Positions 7,699 through 16,918 of a DNA stretch of 64,000 bases are shown here, in pieces. Under the pieces are notes generated by a model. It was not told the DNA's origin. It was given only the letters and a program-made list of their open reading frames with translations, and did no database searches. A program made the translations under genes and the position numbers. The stretch comes from Alphaproteobacteria bacterium AO1-B (GTDB taxonomy: Bacteria; Pseudomonadota; Alphaproteobacteria; Rhizobiales; Stappiaceae): NCBI GenBank assembly GCA_001890945.1, contig MLAX01000005.1:372001-436000 (forward strand). The letters are read 5' to 3'. Each line of letters opens with the position of its first letter. The first letter of the stretch is position 1.

Positions 7699-9264
7699 CT
7701 ACGACCAGAACTTCGGCACATCCTTGGTCGCATTCCAATAACCCCGGGCGTGCTGCCACATGGCTTGGCTCTGGGCTTCATGCCAGCCTATCGTGAATCC
7801 GATGGCTTGTCCGGCGGTCAACGCATTCTTGCCTGTCACATTGCTCATTTCGGGGAGACGTTCGGCCATGGCAACATCATTGAGATAGCCGAAGATATCC
7901 TGCAGCCGTTTCATCCGCTTTAGAAGCGGTTTGACCGTATCTTTCGGGTACAGGCTTCCGAAAAACTCAATGCCATAGCGCAGCTTCTTCATGGCCTTGC
8001 GCATCTCGTGACGCTCCGGGATGGTCAACTCGTCCAGACGCTTGCCGTACTTGTTGACCTTTTTCCATTGTTTGGCGAGGGCTTGAGCTGCAAAATCCTC
8101 GATTGGCTGCGCCAGAAGGCTGCTCTGGTCAAAGTTCTCCGGGTCGAGCCATCCCCGGCCTTCCGTGTATGCCGCCAGATCGAGCAGGAACGCGTTCACC
8201 TCTGCGGATTTCAGATGGGTGACCAGTGCGGTGCGGGTGTCCTTGCCGCGGGACGCATGAAGATCGGCGAGCAGGACGTCGAAGGAAACGCTCTCAGGTG
8301 CTTTGTCCACGACCGGTTCGACGATCTCCTCAATCAGAACATCGAAATCGCGCAAGGCACCGGCTTCGGCCGCGATGGTTCTGGCCAGCTGGTCCAGCGG
8401 CGTCATGGTCGCCGGATTAAGGGCTTGCTTGAACAGCCGGAATGCACTGCGAAGCCGGCGCAGGCCAACCCTCAGCTGATGGGGCCCTTCCGGGTCTTCA
8501 CTGGCGAGAACTGCTAGGCGGTTTTCCGCAATCTGCGTGAGGCAAGACCGCAGCACATCTCGGAAGGCATGTTCCACGGTGATGCCTTGCTCAAACACCA
8601 CGTTTTCAGCAAAGAAGGGAACGGCTTTTCCGTCCGGTTGGCCTTCGGCGAACCGGTAGCCGCGTTCGGCCTTGCTGTAAGGTGAAAAGCGGAACGGCAC
8701 ATCATTCAAGAGCTGCTTGGCAACATCAAAAAGCGCGGCGCTTGGTCCAGCCTTTAGTTCCATCTCCAGCTCCACCAGCGGATGGCTTTCCGGCCCGGCA
8801 AGAATGTTGCCAGTGTCGAAGGCAAGTTCGATATGGGCGCCGTCGGTCTCCCGGGTCAGTTGACGCGTTGTGCGCTTCAAGACCGTTTCAAAGCACTCGG
8901 AAACACCGGCGTCGCCGATCGTCTCGACAAGTTTTGCGCGCACGTCAGCATCTTCAATGACAGAAAAATCGAGCGCACGTCCGGGAACGGCATGTTCGGC
9001 CTCAACTGCGGAGGACAGGCCACCCATGACACCTGTTCCTAGCTTTGCGGTTTGCACCCAGCTGCGGCCGGATTTGCGCACACGCAAGGAGATCTTGGCC
9101 TCGCGGAGGGCTTGGTCCGGCGTATCGAAATAAATTGATTGTAGGGTCTTGGTGACCGATCGGGAGGCGGCAAAATCCTTAAGTGCGCCAGACCGTTTGA
9201 TTTCGTCCTGCGCTGCCGGGTCCAGTTCGAGTTTGAGCTCGATTTCACGTGCTGATTTGGTCAT
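7699..9264 (-). CDS. CYTH and CHAD domain-containing protein (inorganic triphosphatase-like)
   Basis: A 521-residue two-domain protein. The N-terminal CYTH (triphosphate tunnel) domain begins with the diagnostic ExExK motif in REIELKLEL (residues 6-14) and runs to about 200. The CHAD domain (about 215-510) is helical and histidine- and arginine-rich, with the typical HQLRVGLRRLRSAFRLFK and HEMRKAMKKLRYGIEFFG. CYTH proteins of this type hydrolyse inorganic triphosphate or bind polyphosphate; CHAD binds polyphosphate. I start at the ATG at 9264, directly before MTKSAREIE; an upstream in-frame ATG adds 24 residues that are not family-like and would read through a hairpin. Confidence 0.88.
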   Translation of the reverse strand: MTKSAREIELKLELDPAAQDEIKRSGALKDFAASRSVTKTLQSIYFDTPDQALREAKISLRVRKSGRSWVQTAKLGTGVMGGLSSAVEAEHAVPGRALDFSVIEDADVRAKLVETIGDAGVSECFETVLKRTTRQLTRETDGAHIELAFDTGNILAGPESHPLVELEMELKAGPSAALFDVAKQLLNDVPFRFSPYSKAERGYRFAEGQPDGKAVPFFAENVVFEQGITVEHAFRDVLRSCLTQIAENRLAVLASEDPEGPHQLRVGLRRLRSAFRLFKQALNPATMTPLDQLARTIAAEAGALRDFDVLIEEIVEPVVDKAPESVSFDVLLADLHASRGKDTRTALVTHLKSAEVNAFLLDLAAYTEGRGWLDPENFDQSSLLAQPIEDFAAQALAKQWKKVNKYGKRLDELTIPERHEMRKAMKKLRYGIEFFGSLYPKDTVKPLLKRMKRLQDIFGYLNDVAMAERLPEMSNVTGKNALTAGQAIGFTIGWHEAQSQAMWQHARGYWNATKDVPKFWS

Positions 9265-9301
9265 GGTGAAGATGTATCGAAAGGTAAAAAGCTTGTCTAG
9301 A

Positions 9302-9324
9302 AAAAGCGCACAATTTGCGCTTTT
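9302..9324 (-). terminator. Hairpin with T-run just upstream of the CYTH-CHAD gene
   Basis: AAAAGCGCA (9302-9310) pairs with TGCGCTTTT (9316-9324); on the minus strand a run of five T follows the stem. This is terminator-like for a minus-strand transcript arriving from the right, 38 bases before the CYTH-CHAD start. No gene that it would end is visible, so it may be an attenuator or the end of a small RNA. Confidence 0.45.
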
Positions 9325-9674
9325 CTTCGCCGGCAAAATTTAGTCAAGTTGTTTATGCGCATGCAATCTACGCGTTGACCTGCGCACTGTTGGATCACCT
9401 TGCGGCCCAAGATTGCGGTGCGGGTGCCAGCGTCTGAGCCTGGGCCAGAGCTCGCACTTGTGTCTGCCGCCATCTTGAATCTCCACCCAAGCTCATCCAG
9501 CGCCTTAATGCTTCAGATTTGCAGTTTAAACGGTGCAATGATGCCGCGGCTGGTCAGGTCAATGCTGACTTAAGACGGCCCTTCGAAATGATCGTGGATA
9601 GTTTGCGGATTTGAGGCGTATCTCTGCTTGCATCGGCACGGGGGCGGTGATATTCACGCACCTCGGTGTCAGTT
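9325..9674. other. Intergenic region before tRNA-Leu, no gene recognised
   Basis: No convincing protein gene on either strand. A short inverted repeat GGCCCA (9404-9409) / TGGGCC (9441-9446) was noted. The right part should hold the tRNA promoter, though no sharp consensus stands out by eye. Confidence 0.5.
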
Positions 9675-9759
9675 GCCCCTCTGGCGGAACTGGTAGACGC
9701 GCGGGATTCAAAATCCCGTTCCTTCGGGAGTGCCGGTTCGATTCCGGCGGGGGGCACCA
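9675..9759 (+). tRNA. tRNA-Leu (anticodon CAA)
   Basis: An 85-base tRNA with a complete cloverleaf. The acceptor stem pairs GCCCCTC with GGGGGGC, the D-loop has AACTGGTAGAC, and the anticodon stem CGGGA/TCCCG holds loop TTCAAAA with anticodon CAA at 9709-9711. A class II variable arm (GTTCCTTCGGGAGT) and a T-arm CCGGTTCGATTCCGG follow. The 3' CCA is encoded (9757-9759). It decodes UUG. No integrase or duplicated tRNA end was seen nearby. Confidence 0.97.
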
Positions 9760-9968
9760 CTTTTTCTTGCTTTCTTTCCTTTATTCGGCTGCGGCCTTCA
9801 GGCACATGGGATCGTTTGGCACATAAAGGGCCTAGCCAACCTCGATCTTTGCTCAAATCTTTTACACCGGCTAGCTGACTATCCCCTGAAACAATGCTCA
9901 TCGCCTGCGGGTGCTTTTTCGAGCTCTCAAGGTGTCCTTCGTTTTTGCCAATTTTCCAACAAACGAGA

Positions 9969-9993
9969 AAAGGCCGGGCTGTGCCCGGCCTTT
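9969..9993. terminator. Rho-independent terminator (bidirectional form) after the large secreted protein gene
   Basis: AAAGGCCGGGC (9969-9979), a 3-base loop and GCCCGGCCTTT (9983-9993) make a perfect 11-base-pair stem. On the minus strand it is followed by a T tract and lies 25 bases beyond the stop of the gene ending at 10018. It could also end plus-strand readthrough from the tRNA. Confidence 0.85.
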
Positions 9994-10017
9994 CCTGTTC
10001 GCGGTGTCAGCGATCTA

Positions 10018-13000
10018 TCAGAGGATAGATGTTCCATCACTGAACCTCAGTTGTTCGATACCGATAAGTGTATCGCTGCCTTCATCACCTACTGTGTCCG
10101 TGATGGTGAAACTTCCATCGCCGTTGTTCAGGACCAGGTAATTTGCTTCAGCACCGGAGTAAACCGCTGTGTCTGTTCCTGCGCCGCCAACAATGATGTC
10201 ATTGCCACCGTTGCCAAAGAACAGATCATTCTGATCAGTCGCAAACGCTGTGAAGTCATCGGCAGTTTCCGTTCCGCGGAGCTGTAAGCCGGCATCGGTA
10301 TTGAACGTATTGCCAGATAGGTTGAGCTTCGAGAAATCGATGGTGTCGGGCAGTGCACCAAAACCAGGGCCGGTGATCCAGATGGAGTCCGTATTGGTCG
10401 AGCTGGCCGTAATTACATTATTGGTGATCTCAAAACCGGTTGAGACACCACTGCCATCTCCCGTCAAACCACCAATGTTGCCGTCGATCAGCGTGTTGCC
10501 GTCGATCTCGATGTTATCGACACCGCGATAGGAAATTAGGACGTTGGACAGCGCCTTGGTCCCATTGACTTCGCGGTCAATCAGATTGTTCTCGATAATC
10601 GCGCCATCACCAGAAACGGTAATCGCTGTCAAATGATCTCCGTTGGCGCGAAGTTCTGGCGTCATCACCAAGTTTGTGAGTTCAACAGAGTCACCCAGGA
10701 CCTCGATAACTGTGCGGTTGTTAAAGCCGCCTGCGTCGCTCACGCCGTTGGCTGGATCAAAATCAACACCGTCGATTTTGGTGCCGTCGGCATTTTCAGT
10801 GATTTGAACCCGACCTTCGATAACAGATGGTGTGCCTCGTCCGCCGTCGGACCCAGCCGTTCCAGCATTCGCACCCTCGATTGTCAGGGTTTTGTCGATC
10901 GTGAGATCGCCCGTGAAGGTGCCTTCGCCGAGAATGATGGTCGAGCCTGCTGGCGCCGCGTCGACGATTGTCTGGAGATTGTCGCCAGCCAGTGCCAGGA
11001 TTTTGCCATCTGGCAAATACCTGAGCGGTTGCGGTGTCCCGGTATAGTCACCGACTGCATATTCCTCTCCATCAACGTTTGTGAAGGTGTTGCCGGAAAG
11101 AAGTCCTGCAATATCGGCTGCCGGTGCCGCCAGTCCGACGCCTCCACCAAGACCAATTGCCTCGATGTTGTCATCGAAGGTGTTGCCGTTGATCACTAGC
11201 CCCGTAACATTCTCGGTGCTGCCGATACCTGCCCAGTTGGAGGTAAAGGTGTTGCCGGAGAATGTGACGTTGGTCGGTGTTCCCAGAGCAGAAGCGAAGT
11301 CCAAGGAAGCGCCTGTCAGGAAATTGCTGACAGTCATGTTGGCGATCTCGATACCGTCACCGCCTGCAACTTCGATACCGCGATCGACGACAGCGCGGCC
11401 CGGGCCATCCAGGGTGAAACCGTCAACTTTGATATTGTTCGCCTCAAGGCGGAGATTGCCGTCGATCTCGGCACCCTCCGAGGTCACCAGAGTGACGCCA
11501 TTGACATTGAGCGTGACGTCTTCTGAGTACGTGCCTGCCGCGACCTGGATCGTTGCTCCTTCCGGTGCAGCGTTGATTGCATCTTGGATGCTGTCATAGT
11601 CTGCTCCGGACGGGGCTACCGTGATCACGACCGCTGCATCAATTGCAACCGGAACCGGAGTGTCTGCAAACCGCAGGAACTCGATATCAGTCAGTGTGTC
11701 TGTTCCATCGGCGCCGCCATTCAGGTGTTCAACGGTGTAGATGCCAGCGGACACAAAAGTCACTTTGTAGTCTGCTTGGTTGCCGGAATAGGAGGCGATA
11801 TCTGTGCCGCCTTCGCCGCGAAGATCATCATCTCCGCCACCGCCGACGAAGAAGTCGCTGCCATCCTTACCGATGAACAGATCGTTTTTGTCTGTGGCAT
11901 AGCTGGAGAAGGTGTCACCTTGATCCGAACCCTGGACCTGAATGCCTTCATCACCAGTGAAGGTGTTGCCAGACAAATCCAGGCCAGCTGCGGGCAGAGT
12001 ACCTGCATTCACGACCCAAATAGCCTCGACGTTGGTGGCGCTTGGTGTGATCGTGTTGTTGGTGATGTTCACATCTGTCGGTGTACCTCCAAGGGAGGCA
12101 CCGATATTGCCGTTGATGAGTTCATTGCCATCGATGGTAACATCGTCCAGACCGGACACCCGGATCAGGGACCGGTCCAGGCCGGTTGTGTTGATCCCGT
12201 CATCAGTCCGGTCAATAGAGCTGTTTTGTACAGTTGCCCCTTCGCCCTGAAGGACGATGCCGAACAGGTATTCTCCTGCCGTATTCCGGCCGAGATCGAC
12301 GTCTAAATTTTGCAGGGTTGCGTTGGCGCCTGTTACCGTGATCAGGTTGTCGTCCGGGCCGGGGACGGCTCCTGCCGGTGCAAACTGAACACCGTCAACC
12401 GTAACGCCGTCTGCACTGATTTCGACTCGACCGGTTATGTTGCTTTCCGCTCCGCGGACACCGTCAGCCGCAATGCCAACATTGGCACCTTCAATGGTAA
12501 CGGACTTGTTAATGTTGAGGTCCTCGTCGAAGGTCACGCCGGCTGCGAGAACAATCGTGTCTCCAGCTTCGGCCGCATCGATGGCCGCTTGGACAGAAAG
12601 ACCGTCAAAGACATGAAACTTGCCGTCGGGACCTTTGACTGCCGACGCAGAATTGTCCGGATCTGTGGATTCATTTAGCGCAATCCCGAAAGCAAGAGCC
12701 TCGGCATCCGTGGCAAAGTAGAAGACAAACGCTTCACCGCCCGCCCGGAAATCAGAGTTTAGAACCTGCCAATTTCCAGTATTGACCGCATTGAAGTTGA
12801 TCGTTCCGATTTCAGCACCTGCCGGGCCTGTTTGCGAATAGATCTTCGTGTCTTCCGCTGCAGTGTAAGTGCCCTGGAAAGTGATGTTGCTTGGCGTTTG
12901 ATCGTAGAAGTTCTGATAGCTGTAGATCGCGACAGACCCCCAGGTGTTGCCGGTGGTCGTGATGTCTTCCAGAACGATATTGGCTGAGTCGGTCAACGAA

Positions 13001-14430
13001 ATTCCGTTGCCGCCGGTGCCTTGCCCATCCGCCGTCACGTTTCTCAGCGTTGCGCCGTCAACACCGTTAAAGTCGATTTCGGTGCGCAATGAGCCTTGTA
13101 CTGTGACATCTTCAAGGGTGAAGTTGAGAAGGCGGTCGCTCGCGTCCCCTGTGTCCGGCTGGACCTTGATGCCGTAGTTGTCACCAGCCCCGCCAGAACC
13201 GGCTACGCCCGGGCCGATTATGGTCAAGTCTTGAATGGTGACGTTATCGGCTTCAACAAGAACGCCGTAACTCTCAAGAGCGCTGGCATCAATAATTGTC
13301 TCGCCTTCGCCAGCACCCGTGATTGTCACTTCTTTGTTTACATTAAGCGTAGCGGGTAGGGTGAATGTCTGACCGTCGAGGAGGAGTTCATCTCCATTGA
13401 CCGCGGCATCAATGGCGTCCTGGATAGAGGTGTAGTTTTCACCGGTCCGGACATTTTTCACCGTGATGTCTTCTACGGTGACTTCGATGTCCTGTGTTGC
13501 AGTGTTGCCAGCAGCGTCTGTGGCAGTGACTTCCACAAGATACTCATTGGAAGCACCGCCCGCATCGGTCGGATTTTCAAAGTCAGGTGCAGTGTTAAAG
13601 CTCAGTGCGCCTGTCGTGCCGTCAATGTTAAAGGCCGCTGCGTCTTCGCCGCCGGTGATTGTGTAAGTAACAGCGGCATTGTCCGTTGCGACAACAGTGC
13701 CCACAATTGTTGTATTTTCTTCGACACTAAATGTATCACCGGACGTGAAAACGGGATCGGTTGTGTCTGCAGGAGCGCCGCCTCCGCCGCCGCCACCACC
13801 CGGGGCGCCTGGAGCATCCGGATCAGCAGGAGAGTCGTCCGGGTTGTCGGCCGGTGTGCCGTCATTGCTGGGCTGATCAAGCGTTTCACCAGCTAGATTT
13901 TGCGCACCCTCCCGGCCTTCATCAAAGCCGAAAAGCAGCCAGTGCTGATAGCCGCTTGAAAGACCACCGCTGCCAATTGCCGCTGCTACATCCGGGTTTG
14001 CGCCGAGATAAGCAGATTCATCAAAACCTTCGCCGATTTGGGAGGCGACTGACGCGTTCGGGGCGCGGCCTTCGGCAGCGCCATTGTTGATGAAGTGCAG
14101 GAATGGGCTCATGCCCGAAGCGGCTACATCCGGATTTTGTGCCAGGTAGTATGCCGGGTCGAAAATTGCGTTCGGAGCGCGGCCTTCCGCTTCGCCAAAC
14201 TGAATAAAGTGGTCAAACGGGTTAATGCCTGCCGCTGCGACATCCGGGTTCTGTTCCAAATAAAACGATGTATCGAAGTACGGGTTTGGATCCCGTCCCT
14301 CAGAGAAACCAAATAGATTGTAGTGTTCTTCCGCGCTCCCAATCAAGCCTGCTTCAATGGCAGCTGCAACGTCTGGATTTTGAGAGAGATAATATGCGGA
14401 ATCAAAAGTAGTGTTAACAGAAAAAGCCAT
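10018..14430 (-). CDS. Large secreted RTX/beta-helix protein with NPDVAA...EGR repeats and a cadherin-like domain
   Basis: A 1470-residue acidic protein without an N-terminal signal peptide, probably exported by a type I system not present here. Four repeats of the form FDxxYYLxxNPDVAAxG...HFxxFGxxEGR lie at about 9-50, 51-88, 89-126 and 136-173. An Asp/Pro-rich linker with a run of eight glycines (211-218) leads to a cadherin-like domain (about 226-322). Four beta-helix modules, each starting with a SIQDAIDAA-type motif, begin near 333, 603, 947 and 1142. Glycine/aspartate-rich calcium-binding repeats lie near 845-930 (GKDGSDFFVGGGGDD) and 1396-1470 (GNGGNDIIVGGAGTD), each ending in a FLRFAD/QLRFSDG-type tail. 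A good AAGGGG ribosome site precedes the ATG. Adhesin, matrix or polysaccharide-lyase roles are possible; no catalytic residues were assigned. Confidence 0.85.
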   Translation of the reverse strand: MAFSVNTTFDSAYYLSQNPDVAAAIEAGLIGSAEEHYNLFGFSEGRDPNPYFDTSFYLEQNPDVAAAGINPFDHFIQFGEAEGRAPNAIFDPAYYLAQNPDVAASGMSPFLHFINNGAAEGRAPNASVASQIGEGFDESAYLGANPDVAAAIGSGGLSSGYQHWLLFGFDEGREGAQNLAGETLDQPSNDGTPADNPDDSPADPDAPGAPGGGGGGGGAPADTTDPVFTSGDTFSVEENTTIVGTVVATDNAAVTYTITGGEDAAAFNIDGTTGALSFNTAPDFENPTDAGGASNEYLVEVTATDAAGNTATQDIEVTVEDITVKNVRTGENYTSIQDAIDAAVNGDELLLDGQTFTLPATLNVNKEVTITGAGEGETIIDASALESYGVLVEADNVTIQDLTIIGPGVAGSGGAGDNYGIKVQPDTGDASDRLLNFTLEDVTVQGSLRTEIDFNGVDGATLRNVTADGQGTGGNGISLTDSANIVLEDITTTGNTWGSVAIYSYQNFYDQTPSNITFQGTYTAAEDTKIYSQTGPAGAEIGTINFNAVNTGNWQVLNSDFRAGGEAFVFYFATDAEALAFGIALNESTDPDNSASAVKGPDGKFHVFDGLSVQAAIDAAEAGDTIVLAAGVTFDEDLNINKSVTIEGANVGIAADGVRGAESNITGRVEISADGVTVDGVQFAPAGAVPGPDDNLITVTGANATLQNLDVDLGRNTAGEYLFGIVLQGEGATVQNSSIDRTDDGINTTGLDRSLIRVSGLDDVTIDGNELINGNIGASLGGTPTDVNITNNTITPSATNVEAIWVVNAGTLPAAGLDLSGNTFTGDEGIQVQGSDQGDTFSSYATDKNDLFIGKDGSDFFVGGGGDDDLRGEGGTDIASYSGNQADYKVTFVSAGIYTVEHLNGGADGTDTLTDIEFLRFADTPVPVAIDAAVVITVAPSGADYDSIQDAINAAPEGATIQVAAGTYSEDVTLNVNGVTLVTSEGAEIDGNLRLEANNIKVDGFTLDGPGRAVVDRGIEVAGGDGIEIANMTVSNFLTGASLDFASALGTPTNVTFSGNTFTSNWAGIGSTENVTGLVINGNTFDDNIEAIGLGGGVGLAAPAADIAGLLSGNTFTNVDGEEYAVGDYTGTPQPLRYLPDGKILALAGDNLQTIVDAAPAGSTIILGEGTFTGDLTIDKTLTIEGANAGTAGSDGGRGTPSVIEGRVQITENADGTKIDGVDFDPANGVSDAGGFNNRTVIEVLGDSVELTNLVMTPELRANGDHLTAITVSGDGAIIENNLIDREVNGTKALSNVLISYRGVDNIEIDGNTLIDGNIGGLTGDGSGVSTGFEITNNVITASSTNTDSIWITGPGFGALPDTIDFSKLNLSGNTFNTDAGLQLRGTETADDFTAFATDQNDLFFGNGGNDIIVGGAGTDTAVYSGAEANYLVLNNGDGSFTITDTVGDEGSDTLIGIEQLRFSDGTSIL

Positions 14431-14611
14431 GATAACCCCTTACTAGCTTTCGCTTACTCGTAAAATTTTTCGTCAATGCGTGATGGTTGCGGTAGCCCAA
14501 AAATAAATTTTTTATTAAAATTATCAATATATTTATTAACACGGTAATTATTGTAAATTTGATGTAAGAAAATAAATATTTGAAATAATTGATAAAACTG
14601 TCTGTCTTCGC

Positions 14612-14625
14612 GTAAATTAATTTAC
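14612..14625. promoter_or_regulatory. Perfect 14-base palindrome, possible operator
   Basis: GTAAATTAATTTAC is a perfect palindrome 182 bases upstream of the large secreted-protein gene and about 620 bases upstream of the protease gene. It is a candidate regulator-binding site, although the AT bias of the region makes chance palindromes more likely. Confidence 0.3.
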
Positions 14626-14733
14626 TGTAAAGGTTAACAGCGAGCAACTTTTACGCGCAAATCGGAAAGAAATAAGACCGATTATGTCAGTAGTGACAAT
14701 AATCGTGCGCTGCTTGAAGTGTTCATCAAAATA

Positions 14734-15009
14734 CTAAGGGTTCTTCTGCAATTTGTTAGCCGGTGAACAAGTGGCCATCCCTGGTTGTCGGAACTGGCTG
14801 CCGGCAAAAATCTGATTGTCTTCGAAAGACTGGACAAAGTGCCAAGCACTGAAATCCTTGGCCCCTGTGATGCGATTGTCCCGTTGATGAATGAAGCTTT
14901 GGCTTTTCGTTTGATGTAGCAACTGGGCCCTGTCGACCCCAACCATCTCGTCTGCCAGTAAACATCCAAGCATGCCGGTGCTGGCCGCCGCTGAAGTTCT
15001 GTGGCCAGG
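14734..15009 (-). pseudogene. Possible remnant of a protein-coding gene
   Basis: An open frame on the minus strand covers the GC-richer island inside the AT-rich gap; an in-frame stop lies just upstream at 15010-15012. From its ATG at 14973 it reads 79 residues (LLADEMVGVDRAQLLHQ, then SFIHQRDNRITGAKDF, then SAWHFVQSFEDNQIF), which looks protein-like in composition but matches no family I recognise. It lacks a plausible ribosome site. It could be the decayed end of a transferase-type gene, or simply chance. Confidence 0.25.
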
Positions 15010-15246
15010 CTACGCTTATGCCTAAGCAATTGTAAATGTAAATAACGAAATTTTAGTATTAATTTCAAGTTAATTGCATGTTCAAAAAATATTAATGACG
15101 TTTCAACAAACAAAAAATACTAGAATTTCGATTCAATAATTTTTACCACCTGCCGCGCATACTGCCCTCACAAGCAAATAACAAGCTAATGCGTCAAACA
15201 CTTAAATAAACAGGGGCGGTGTATTCATTTCACCGAATGAAAACCT

Positions 15247-16767
15247 ATGTGCGGACTTTGTCACAGTGCTCTTTGTGACGGGATTGAGCATGCTCAAGAC
15301 GGTACATTTGCCGCCGCTGCAGCATCGGGTCCCGGTGGCACCACTTCTCTCAACTACATAATTGGGCAGTTGAACCGCGGCGACTACAGCTGGGGCAACT
15401 TGTCTGTCGTGACTTATTCTTTCGCCAAGGTACTTCCAAGTTATGCGAAGGGCCTGGACGAGTACGACGGGTTCAATAGTTTCAACAGCCAGCAGATGGA
15501 CATGGCGCGGCTAGCCCTGGAGGCATGGTCTGATGTTGCCGACATAACCTTTCAGGAAAGCAATTCGTATTTCGCGCCGATCCGGTTTGCCAACTCCGAT
15601 ACGTTGGCGGACTATTCGGCGGCCCATGCCTACCTTCCGGGATTTTCCTCTTGGGCCGGTGATGTCTGGGTGAACAGTGACTACGCTTATAATACGGCTC
15701 CGGAAATCGGGAATTATGGCTACAAAGTCCTGGTTCACGAGATTGGCCATGCCATCGGCCAGCCGCATCCGGGTGACTACAACGCCAGCGGCGGCAAGCT
15801 GAGCTATCAAAACAACGCCGCTTATGCCGAAGACAGCGCTCAGTATTCGATCATGTCATATTGGGATGAGAGCCATACGGGCGCTGATTTCGGAAATGCT
15901 TTTGCCCAGACCCCGATGCTTCACGATATCTTGGCTATCCAGGCAAAGTACGGCGTGAACATGTCGACGCGGACTGATGACACGGTTTACGGATTCAATT
16001 CCAACACAGAGTCACCGATTTACGATTTCAGTCAGAACACTGCGCCAGTCTTTTCGATCTGGGACGCAGACGGAACAGATACGATTGATTTCTCTGGCTA
16101 TTTCGTCGATACGGTCATCAATCTGAACGAAGGCGGCTTTTCGAGCGCTGCCGGCCTCACAAACAACATCTCGATCGCCTATGGCGCAGTCATTGAAAAC
16201 GCGATTGGTGGTGCGGGAGATGATGTCATCATCGGCAACCAGTGGGACAACCTTGTTGATGCCGGTGCTGGAAGCGACGTGTTCGTCCTTAACCATAGTA
16301 GTTCTTCAGCAGACACCTACGTCTTTGACAATGGTGAGACCATTGTGTTCAGCAATCACGGTACGGACCGGCTGACCAATGTCGAAACCATTTCTTATGC
16401 CGACGCTGACCTCGATGTTATCGCGCAAACGCAGATTTCAATCCTCGAATATGCCGCAAGTTATGAGGATGTCGAAGAGGCATTTGGTACGGACGAAGAG
16501 GCACTCTTTGACCACTTTGTCGAGTTCGGTTTGACCGAAGGCCGGACGATTGATTTCTCAGCCCTTGATTACATCGCCTCGCATGAGGATTTGATCGAGG
16601 TCTTCGGGGCAGATGCGGAAGCTGGCGCCCGGCACTACATCGAATTTGGCCGGGCTGAAAATCGGGAAATCACCTTTGACAGCGCGGCGTTCCTTGAGGC
16701 GAACCCGGAGTTGGTTCAGCTTCAGGGCCAAGAGGTCAATGCTGCGAAAATGTTCATAGAGCTGTAA
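15247..16767 (+). CDS. Serralysin-like M10 metallopeptidase with C-terminal EGR-type repeats
   Basis: A 506-residue secreted zinc endopeptidase. The active site is VHEIGHAIGQPHPGDY with ligands H164, H168 and H174 and catalytic E165; the Met-turn is SIMSYW (M203). A serralysin C-terminal region follows (about 215-400), with weak glycine/aspartate repeats (GGAGDDVIIGNQWDN). Residues 400-506 hold two or three degenerate copies of the ~40-residue repeat found four times in the divergent 1470-residue neighbour (YAASYEDVEEAF, then HFVEFGLTEGR). There is no Sec signal; the N-terminus MCGLCHSALC is short, so type I export is inferred. No dedicated inhibitor or transporter gene is adjacent. The ribosome site before the ATG is weak. 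Confidence 0.9.
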   Translation: MCGLCHSALCDGIEHAQDGTFAAAAASGPGGTTSLNYIIGQLNRGDYSWGNLSVVTYSFAKVLPSYAKGLDEYDGFNSFNSQQMDMARLALEAWSDVADITFQESNSYFAPIRFANSDTLADYSAAHAYLPGFSSWAGDVWVNSDYAYNTAPEIGNYGYKVLVHEIGHAIGQPHPGDYNASGGKLSYQNNAAYAEDSAQYSIMSYWDESHTGADFGNAFAQTPMLHDILAIQAKYGVNMSTRTDDTVYGFNSNTESPIYDFSQNTAPVFSIWDADGTDTIDFSGYFVDTVINLNEGGFSSAAGLTNNISIAYGAVIENAIGGAGDDVIIGNQWDNLVDAGAGSDVFVLNHSSSSADTYVFDNGETIVFSNHGTDRLTNVETISYADADLDVIAQTQISILEYAASYEDVEEAFGTDEEALFDHFVEFGLTEGRTIDFSALDYIASHEDLIEVFGADAEAGARHYIEFGRAENREITFDSAAFLEANPELVQLQGQEVNAAKMFIEL

Positions 16768-16918
16768 TCACCAGACGGGTGCTGCGGTTGGCATTCGTTG
16801 AAATCCATAGCGCAGCTCGCGCCACGTCAGTGCTGGTTTGTTTACCCTTGGTTTCAAACCGTTCCCAGCCTGAATTTCGTTAGGTGACTTTTTGCATTGC
16901 AGCAGGTATGGAGGCGTC

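Larger units (their letters stand above)
14431..15246. other. AT-rich divergent intergenic region
   Basis: This 816-base gap separates the two divergent secreted-protein genes and must hold both promoters. It is strikingly AT-rich from about 14460 to 14640 and again from 15030 to 15190, with a more GC-rich island in between that may be a gene remnant (listed separately). No clear -35/-10 pair stands out because of the base bias. The composition suggests binding by a nucleoid protein or recent acquisition. Confidence 0.5.

Noticed and set aside
14414..14647. A 77-codon minus-strand frame inside the AT-rich gap
   Set aside because: It is composed of runs of I, L, N and K from the AT bias and overlaps the start of the large secreted-protein gene.
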